Source of the DNA: an uncultured Fretibacterium sp.
GTDB lineage: Bacteria > Synergistota > Synergistia > Synergistales > Aminobacteriaceae
NCBI GenBank assembly: GCA_937892105.1
Contig: CALAUZ010000339.1
Span: forward strand, 1 to 30,283
Reading direction: 5' to 3'
Length of the DNA: 30,283 nucleotides
Of the stretch, positions 24,606-30,283 are shown in pieces. Within the stretch, counting starts at the first letter, position 1. Each line of letters opens with the position of its first letter. Under the pieces are notes generated by a model. It worked only from the letters and a program-made list of their open reading frames with translations, searched no databases and was not told the origin of the DNA. Made by a program: the position numbers and the translations under genes.

Positions 24606-24971
24606 ATGGAAAAGTTAAGCGTTTACAAATGTGCAAAGTGCGGAAATATCGTTGAAGTTATGCATGTTGGCGGCGGGCCTCTCTCATGCTGCGGCGAACC
24701 AATGAAGCTCCTCAAGGAGAATACCACTGATGCCGCGACAGAAAAGCACGTTCCGGTGTTCGATGGCGGAAAAGTGAAGGTAGGCAGCGTTGCTCACCCC
24801 ATGCAGGACGACCACTATATCGAGTGGGTTGAAGTCATCAACGGCGAGAGGGTATGCCGTCAGTTCCTGAACCCCGGCGAGGCACCAGAGGCAGGATTTG
24901 AGTGTGTGAAGGCTGGGACGGTAATGCGTGAGTACTGCAACAAGCATGGACTGTGGAAGGCTGAGGCGTAA
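24606..24971 (+). CDS. dfx: Desulfoferrodoxin (2Fe superoxide reductase)
   Basis: Reduces superoxide to hydrogen peroxide without releasing oxygen, an anaerobe's defence in the cytoplasm. The 121-residue protein has both iron centres. The desulforedoxin-type centre I uses Cys9, Cys12, Cys28 and Cys29. The catalytic centre II uses His48 (EKHVPV), His64 and His70 (AHPMQDDHY), Cys111 and His114 (CNKHGLW). Centre I is complete, so this is the 2Fe class and not neelaredoxin. It is directly followed, two bases later, by a ferritin gene, which could store iron and consume the peroxide formed. No rubredoxin gene is next to it. Confidence 0.97.
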   Translation: MEKLSVYKCAKCGNIVEVMHVGGGPLSCCGEPMKLLKENTTDAATEKHVPVFDGGKVKVGSVAHPMQDDHYIEWVEVINGERVCRQFLNPGEAPEAGFECVKAGTVMREYCNKHGLWKAEA

Positions 24972-24973
24972 AG

Positions 24974-25462
24974 TTGAAGATTTCGGATACGATGGTTTCC
25001 GCCATCAATGACCAGATAAAGGCAGAATTTGACTCGGCGTATATTTACCTTGCAATGTCGGCATATTTCGAGGACGCAGGACTTTCGGGTATGTCGCACT
25101 GGATGAAGAAGCAGTACAAGGAAGAGGTTGAACACGCTGAAAAGTTCATTGATTACCTTTATGAGCGCGGTGCAAGGGTAATAATCCCTGATATTGCGAA
25201 GCCCAAAGATACATACACTGACGCTCTCGAAGTCTTCAAGGCAGCATATGCTCATGAACAGTACGTAACTTCCCGTATCTATAAGCTTGTAGACATGGCT
25301 GTAGCGGAGAAGGATTACGCAACACAGTCAATGCTGAAGTGGTATGTTGACGAGCAGATGGAGGAAGAGGACAACACGGGCGGAATAGTTGCGAAGCTGG
25401 AGTTTTTAGGCGGGGATAAACACGGAGTATACACTGTTGACCGCGAACTTTCGGCGAGATAA
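24974..25462 (+). CDS. ftnA: Non-heme ferritin
   Basis: Oxidises Fe(II) and stores iron in a 24-subunit shell. The 162-residue four-helix protein has the full ferroxidase set: Glu18, Glu51, His54, Glu95, Gln128 and Glu131, one residue offset from E. coli FtnA. It starts with TTG, two bases after the desulfoferrodoxin stop, with GAGG seven bases upstream inside that gene; no nearby ATG gives the full first helix. The pair is clearly co-transcribed and ends at the hairpin 15 bases downstream. Confidence 0.96.
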   Translation: MKISDTMVSAINDQIKAEFDSAYIYLAMSAYFEDAGLSGMSHWMKKQYKEEVEHAEKFIDYLYERGARVIIPDIAKPKDTYTDALEVFKAAYAHEQYVTSRIYKLVDMAVAEKDYATQSMLKWYVDEQMEEEDNTGGIVAKLEFLGGDKHGVYTVDRELSAR

Positions 25463-25477
25463 CGTGAATGGAGAATG

Positions 25478-25510
25478 CAGGGGAGTTTTTAGGAGCTTCC
25501 CTGTTTTTTT
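25478..25510 (+). terminator. Terminator after ferritin
   Basis: A stem of eight to nine pairs (25478-25486 with 25495-25503, with G-T wobbles) is followed by seven T. It separates the iron/oxidative stress pair from the DUF2400 gene. Confidence 0.85.
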
Positions 25511-25519
25511 GTGTGAAAA

Positions 25520-26308
25520 ATGAATACGAGACTGAAAGCGTTTCTTGAGGGGCTGTATTACACGTACCAGCGCAGGGAATTGATAAACCCTGATCCATTG
25601 CACTTTCTGTATGAATATCATGATGTAAGGGACTTGGAGATTGCCGGGCTTCTGGCATCATCTCTTGCGTATGGACGGGTGGCGCAGATAATGAAGAGTG
25701 TTGAGAGGGTATTGCGTTGTCTTGGCGATGAACCTCACAAATTCCTGCTGGACAACGAAAGATTTGACGTAGTGCCGGAGAATTTCAAGCACAGGTTTAC
25801 GACAGGATATGACATTAACATACTGCTGAAGAATATTTCTGAAATTTTGAGAGAATATGGCACACTTGAAGAATATTTGGGTGAATGCCTGAGAATTTCT
25901 GGAGGGGATATATTTCAAGGGCTTGATGAATTTTCGGGCAGACTGTCGCGGGATAAGAAGGCAGAAGCATTTTCGCTGGTTACTGCGCCGAAGGACGGAA
26001 GTGCGTGCAAGAGGCTGTTTTTGTTTCTGAAGTGGCTTGTTCGCAGAGATGATGTAGATCCTGGCGGGTGGAACGTGTTGAAGCCGTGTGATTTGGTTGT
26101 GCCGACGGACACTCACATGCACAATATTGGGACGAAGCTAGGGTTTACAAGGCGAAAGAGTGCGGATTTGCGGACGGCCATAGAGATAACGGAGGGATTT
26201 CGCGGGATATGTCCGGAAGATCCTGCGAAGTATGATTTTGTATTGACGCGTTTTGGGATAAGGGCTGGGCTGAATGTTAATGATTTGTCGGAGATGTTGT
26301 ATGTCTAA
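25520..26308 (+). CDS. DUF2400 / TIGR02757 family protein
   Basis: The 262-residue protein matches the conserved family of unknown function TIGR02757. Visible marks are NPDPLHFLYEYHDVRDLEIAG near residue 23 followed by SSLAYGRVAQI, a FLKWLVRRDDVDPGGWNVL segment near residue 170, and VPTDTHMHNIGTKLGFTRR near 194. In the family the last two segments are among the best conserved, and the C-terminal layout resembles helix-hairpin-helix DNA glycosylases (an inference). There is no signal peptide and no membrane segment. The ATG is nine bases after the ferritin terminator, with no strong Shine-Dalgarno; GTGTG is the nearest candidate. It is probably transcribed by read-through or from a promoter inside the ferritin gene. 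Confidence 0.88.
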   Translation: MNTRLKAFLEGLYYTYQRRELINPDPLHFLYEYHDVRDLEIAGLLASSLAYGRVAQIMKSVERVLRCLGDEPHKFLLDNERFDVVPENFKHRFTTGYDINILLKNISEILREYGTLEEYLGECLRISGGDIFQGLDEFSGRLSRDKKAEAFSLVTAPKDGSACKRLFLFLKWLVRRDDVDPGGWNVLKPCDLVVPTDTHMHNIGTKLGFTRRKSADLRTAIEITEGFRGICPEDPAKYDFVLTRFGIRAGLNVNDLSEMLYV

Positions 26309-26311
26309 GCT

Positions 26312-26332
26312 GGTATTGATAATATTAATACC
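26312..26332 (+). terminator. Weak hairpin after the DUF2400 gene
   Basis: A nine-pair AT-rich stem (26312-26320 with 26324-26332, one G-T pair) has a three-base loop and is followed by a pyrimidine-rich stretch without a T run. It is a possible but weak terminator. The rest of the gap to 26396 shows nothing recognisable. Confidence 0.35.
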
Positions 26333-26396
26333 TCATTCTCAAAACAAAATACACTACGCTTCATCATAAAGCTGTTGTTACAATTTGGTATGGGAC

Positions 26397-26427
26397 AAAA
26401 AACTCCGCAGCCGTAAAGACTGCAGAG
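26397..26427 (-). terminator. Terminator of the large surface-protein gene
   Basis: On the minus strand an eight-pair stem (26427-26420 with 26410-26403, one G-T pair) has a nine-base loop and is followed by six T. It lies 12 bases after the stop codon of the Synerg-CTERM protein. Confidence 0.87.
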
Positions 26428-26439
26428 CTTCTTCCGAAA

Positions 26440-29400
26440 TTAGAGTGCCTTACGTTTAAGAATTATTGCCGATAACCCAAGCCCAAGAGCAAATAACGTA
26501 ATGCCCGAATTACAGCCGCTGCTTGATGATGAAGCTGCTCTTTCATCTTCCGCAGTAAAGCTCAAGATTCCAGCGTTCCTCCATTCATCGCCATCTTCAG
26601 ACTTCTGAACGCTTATCTCATAATCCCCCTTAGGCGTGTAACCGGCTATTGAGCTGACCGTTATTATTGCGGTCTGTCCGTAGTCGCTTGGTGCCGCTTC
26701 GTCCTTGCTGACAGTCTCAAGAGTGATGTCCAGATAATCCTTGTCATCACTTTCTGCGTCCGACGTTGAGACCGTTCTGTTGAGTTTTACGCTTGAAACC
26801 TTCCAGAAGACATCTGCGTCTGAACTCAGCACATAAGTCCTTCCTGTCCCGCTTGAAACTATATTGCCCGGAATTGCAGGAAGCGTGAATGATGGATCTA
26901 CACCAGCGAAAAATTCTTCCACAGACCTCATCTCAGCGTCAGTCAGGATTATTATTCCAAACGTCGCCGAATTTGCTACTGCCATTATTGCATCTGCTGA
27001 AGCCATCACCTCTGATGGCATGAACGTAAACGTTACCTTATTGCTCCCGTTGAACAGCGCAATGTCGTTGAGCATGAACACGTCTTCTATATCACCGCTC
27101 TCAAGGTCATTGAGGTCAACTATCGTATTCAGCCCTGCTCCTGGAATTTTCTGCTTCCCTGACGGCGTTAATATATAACCCACAAGGAAAGCATATGGAG
27201 CTTCACGCCCGGTATAGTTGAAGTTTGCCGTCATCGTTACAAACGAGTCATCGCTATGGTTCATAATGAAAGCCGCCATATCGGTTATCGTTTTGTCGTC
27301 GCCGTCCATGAACTGTAAAGGAGTAAGCCGTATCTCATCATCAGCAGCACGGAAATCCGCTGTAACAACTCCGCTGCCAGACGCGTTGATATCGCCCTGA
27401 TTATAGACGTAGAATGGATAAAATCCCGTGTTGTTCCCGCCGTAATCATTGATTGTCGTGTTGTCTGCCCTGTAACGTCCCTCGTGTACTTCGTTGAGTG
27501 CGTTGTCGGGATCAATCTCTACGTAGAAGTAGTATTGACTGCCGGCTGTGATGTTCGGTGTCCAGTTGAATACAGCCGTGCCCTTGTTATTATTCTTGTC
27601 GTTCCTCCAGCCTCCCAGACTTACTGATTTTGTGCCGATAGCGGTCTTCACAGCCGTTGGAGAATTATCCGTTGCGTACGAAAGACGAACGTTGAAATTT
27701 CCCGTGTCCTTAAAGCTCGCGTTGTACAGAGGCACTCGGATTTCATAGTTCAGACCGTTCAAAAGCCTGTTGTCCGAGTAGAACGCAAAGTCAGGTACGT
27801 AGAATTTCACTCCCCTGATTTTCATTGCCGACTTGTCGTGGGTGTTGGCTCTGAAAGTGCCGCCGTCCTTCATGAACTTCTGCGGAAGAAGCAATGACGG
27901 ATCGGGCTTCTGCTGATATATGCTTGACGTATCCCATAATTGAGCATGGTTAATGCTTGAGAGTTCTACGGCCGTTCCAAGCGTCATTGCACCCTCTTTG
28001 GCAACAAAAGGCTGCATTTTGACCGTATGATCCGCCGCACGTTCAGCCGTAAGAGTCGAGCTGCCCTGCAAGCTGTAGCTTATGCGCTCGCTCTTGCTGT
28101 ATTCCTTCGAGAACGTTTTAGGGTTATCGCTGTCAGGCATCTTTAAACCCGTAGCCTTATCCCCGTTAATCAGCCTGTCAAAGAATGATACCGTTGAAGT
28201 GAACGCGCTGGGGGTAACGGTCTTCTCGGTGTGCTGCATGTTACTGGCTGCCTTCGTGAAAGTTATTCCCGTGTTGTCCGGCACGCTGCTGAAATCCCAT
28301 GTCCCCTCGTCCGCGAGAATGCCTGCATCGTTATAGCCCTCGACATCTGAGATTAAAGGCGGGTATGAGAAGAAGTTACCCTCCTCATGAAGCGGCTGGT
28401 ACAGGGAATCTGTTATAGAGCTTGACGTATGAAGCGCAGAGTTCTCGCTCATTGTGAAAGTTATATAAAGTTCCTTATCTCCCCGTTGTCCGTCAGCATT
28501 TACGGGTGTCGAGTCAACTCTTGGCCCCCAAGCCAGCCACATCGGAAGCGGCCTCGTCATGACAGGATAACGCCATATATGCCTCGCCGTGTCAGCGTAC
28601 AGAATTGCATCGTGTGTTGTTGCCGTGATTTCCTTCTCGATGGTTGTCGTCGATGTCTCAGAGTTTGTGCGCTGGTCGATTGAGTCAACCTTGTCTGTCA
28701 GGAAGTCCATCATATCAGTAAGTCCTGCTGTCGGACTGTCGGGCTTCCAGACTGCGTTACGCTTTTCTTCCGTACTCATAGCATCAACTTTTGCACCATG
28801 TACAATTTCGCCGATTGCCGATGCAAATCCTACCAGTCCCTTTACTTTGCCGAATATATCCTGAACTTTCGTGTCTGTTCCGGTGGGGTCAGCAACGAAC
28901 ATTGTCTCAACCGACTGGCTCAAATCCTGTTTGACGGTGTTTGTCGTGGAATCGGTAGTTGACTTTCCGTATGAAACAGTCATATTGCCGCCGTTCATAG
29001 CGTCGCTGTACGTGAAGTTGTGAGGCTGCGTCTGCAAGGCTGAACCGTCCGGGCTTACCGTGTCAACGTGATAAGGAATTGCGTTGAGTGCCGCTACGTA
29101 ACTTCTGTTTGACTTCTTCCGAAGGTGCGTGGGTTTGTCGAGTTCTACGCCTTCGCCTGCAAGGTCAACGGCCACAAGTCCGCGCCATGTTCCTCCGTTC
29201 TTCTTATCCTGAATTACGAGTTTCCCGTCCTCGAAGCCGTCAAACTGTTTCGCAGAGTTGATTTTCGTCTTGAAGACTGTTACCCGGTCTTCGCCGTTTC
29301 TCTTCCACGCCACAGCAATATCATCAACCGTCCTGAGCTGGCCGAGTGTGCCGGTGAAAGGCCCTGCCGCTATCGAGAAATCGACCAGAGCATACATGTG

Positions 29401-30283
29401 GGTTATGCTGTCGGGGTTTGTTCCCTCGTTCTTGTTTCTGCCCGTGTACAATTTGTTGTACCAAACTCGCCGCCACTCTAATTGAGGTCCATCGCCGAGA
29501 AGTTTTGTGTTTTTGTCCTGAACAAGGTTATACAGAGTACCGTAATTATAGTTGTTCTCACCGCTCTGGCCGCCGCCTTTAACGTGAGAGTCATCATGAA
29601 TGGGCTTTATCGAACCCCTGTTGAATGTCCATACTGCAAGATGAGGATAAGCGTAAAAATCATCGAGCCTCAAAGAGTACGCCTTGATTTTAGCGTCCCA
29701 CTGCTTATGGTGGACATATCCGAGCAGAAGGGTAACAATCTCGTCCTTGCCGTCCCCGTCGAGGTCTGCCGCTGTTGCCCTCAGTCCTATAACTCCCGTA
29801 ATCCAAGCTTCGGGAAGGTCATCATACCACTCATCTTTAAGTCTCTCGTAATGGTAGTCCTTCTTGCTGCTCACACCATCGAAAGCACGTGTCCCAGCGT
29901 TCTCATCTGATCGCTCTCTTATTCTATAATCACTTCCTTGAATATCTCCTGAAGATGTAAACGGTAAATGGATAATAATATCATTCGTATATTGGAAATC
30001 AATTGTTCTTGCTGATGGTAAAGTTCTAATGTCATCCGCTTGATACGGATTTATATGGACAATCGTTCCAATATTATAGCCATTTTCTTTTAGATACATC
30101 GCAATTCCTTCTGCCAATGCAGCTCCCATACTATGAGTAACAAAGTTAAATGATTCACCTTCTTTAACGTCAGAGGTAAGCTCATCTATATTTATTTCTG
30201 CATAATTATAACCTAATCTATACCGTGTATTTGCAGAAGAGAACAATCCATAATCAGCTACAAGAGTTTTATAATTATCATCA
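26440..30283 (-). CDS. Giant Synerg-CTERM surface protein with lipase-like, FG-GAP-like and CARDB-like regions (5' end outside window)
   Basis: The frame is open to the right edge, so the start lies outside; about 1,280 residues are visible. TTG at 30246 is not the start. Near the visible N-terminus, NFVTHSMGAALAEGIAMYL is an alpha/beta-hydrolase nucleophile elbow (Ser codon at 30130-30132) with Thr in place of the first Gly. Next, TAADLDGDGKDEIVTLLLG is a calcium-binding FG-GAP/VCBS-like loop. A long segment rich in Thr, Ser and Asp is followed by a CARDB-like domain (YYFYVEIDPDNALNEVHEG and then DNTTINDYGGNNTG). The C-terminus has a Ser run, GCNSG, a hydrophobic helix and KRKAL, the Synerg-CTERM sorting layout for surface anchoring. 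It is likely an exported adhesin or lipid/ester hydrolase; the enzyme activity is unproven. Confidence 0.85.
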   Translation of the reverse strand, partial: DDNYKTLVADYGLFSSANTRYRLGYNYAEINIDELTSDVKEGESFNFVTHSMGAALAEGIAMYLKENGYNIGTIVHINPYQADDIRTLPSARTIDFQYTNDIIIHLPFTSSGDIQGSDYRIRERSDENAGTRAFDGVSSKKDYHYERLKDEWYDDLPEAWITGVIGLRATAADLDGDGKDEIVTLLLGYVHHKQWDAKIKAYSLRLDDFYAYPHLAVWTFNRGSIKPIHDDSHVKGGGQSGENNYNYGTLYNLVQDKNTKLLGDGPQLEWRRVWYNKLYTGRNKNEGTNPDSITHMYALVDFSIAAGPFTGTLGQLRTVDDIAVAWKRNGEDRVTVFKTKINSAKQFDGFEDGKLVIQDKKNGGTWRGLVAVDLAGEGVELDKPTHLRKKSNRSYVAALNAIPYHVDTVSPDGSALQTQPHNFTYSDAMNGGNMTVSYGKSTTDSTTNTVKQDLSQSVETMFVADPTGTDTKVQDIFGKVKGLVGFASAIGEIVHGAKVDAMSTEEKRNAVWKPDSPTAGLTDMMDFLTDKVDSIDQRTNSETSTTTIEKEITATTHDAILYADTARHIWRYPVMTRPLPMWLAWGPRVDSTPVNADGQRGDKELYITFTMSENSALHTSSSITDSLYQPLHEEGNFFSYPPLISDVEGYNDAGILADEGTWDFSSVPDNTGITFTKAASNMQHTEKTVTPSAFTSTVSFFDRLINGDKATGLKMPDSDNPKTFSKEYSKSERISYSLQGSSTLTAERAADHTVKMQPFVAKEGAMTLGTAVELSSINHAQLWDTSSIYQQKPDPSLLLPQKFMKDGGTFRANTHDKSAMKIRGVKFYVPDFAFYSDNRLLNGLNYEIRVPLYNASFKDTGNFNVRLSYATDNSPTAVKTAIGTKSVSLGGWRNDKNNNKGTAVFNWTPNITAGSQYYFYVEIDPDNALNEVHEGRYRADNTTINDYGGNNTGFYPFYVYNQGDINASGSGVVTADFRAADDEIRLTPLQFMDGDDKTITDMAAFIMNHSDDSFVTMTANFNYTGREAPYAFLVGYILTPSGKQKIPGAGLNTIVDLNDLESGDIEDVFMLNDIALFNGSNKVTFTFMPSEVMASADAIMAVANSATFGIIILTDAEMRSVEEFFAGVDPSFTLPAIPGNIVSSGTGRTYVLSSDADVFWKVSSVKLNRTVSTSDAESDDKDYLDITLETVSKDEAAPSDYGQTAIITVSSIAGYTPKGDYEISVQKSEDGDEWRNAGILSFTAEDERAASSSSSGCNSGITLFALGLGLSAIILKRKAL

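Noticed and set aside
29482..29910. A 142-codon plus-strand frame inside the giant surface-protein gene
   Set aside because: The minus-strand frame is continuous for over 3.8 kb with domain motifs and a sorting signal, so the plus-strand frame is incidental.

Overview
The window looks like a chromosomal segment of an anaerobic, Gram-negative member of the Synergistota. The strongest evidence is the C-terminus of the large surface protein at the right end. It ends in a Ser-rich stretch, a Gly-Cys-Asn-Ser-Gly motif, a short hydrophobic helix and a basic tail, which is the layout of the Synerg-CTERM sorting signal. A TRAP transporter, periplasmic binding proteins with Sec signals, and a desulfoferrodoxin/ferritin pair fit an anaerobic diderm. 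All gene assignments come from reading motifs by eye; no database search was run.

Region 1 (1-5869, + strand) is an L-arabinose catabolic operon: transketolase (5' end outside the window), an FGGY kinase of the Bacteroides ribulokinase type, transaldolase, AraA and AraD. It takes L-arabinose through L-ribulose, L-ribulose-5-P and D-xylulose-5-P into the non-oxidative pentose phosphate pathway. It ends in a clear terminator.

Region 2 (5924-9880, - strand) is galM-dctP-dctQ-dctM, a mutarotase followed by a TRAP transporter. It converges on the arabinose operon and diverges from region 3.

Region 3 (9987-19253, + strand) holds two complete RbsABC-type sugar ABC transporters. The parts of a YtfQRT-YjfF-like furanose importer (binding protein at the left; ATPase and two permeases at the right) flank a second, self-contained importer (binding protein, permease, ATPase, permease). 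The second ATPase has one composite nucleotide site in which every motif is degenerate.

Region 4 (19460-22028) is a leuCD-like hydro-lyase pair divergent from a GntR/FCD regulator. Two copies of an 11-base GTATAC-containing element lie at the two predicted promoters.

Region 5 (22032-26308) holds radA, a convergent orphan PilW-like pseudopilin whose 3' end overlaps radA, a desulfoferrodoxin-ferritin pair, and a DUF2400/TIGR02757 protein.

Region 6 (26440-30283, - strand) is the 3' part of a giant Synerg-CTERM surface protein with a lipase-like N-terminal segment, an FG-GAP-like calcium loop and a CARDB-like domain. Its base composition drops sharply near 29.92 kb. I see no tRNA, rRNA, CRISPR array or intact insertion sequence, and no gap longer than about 210 bases.
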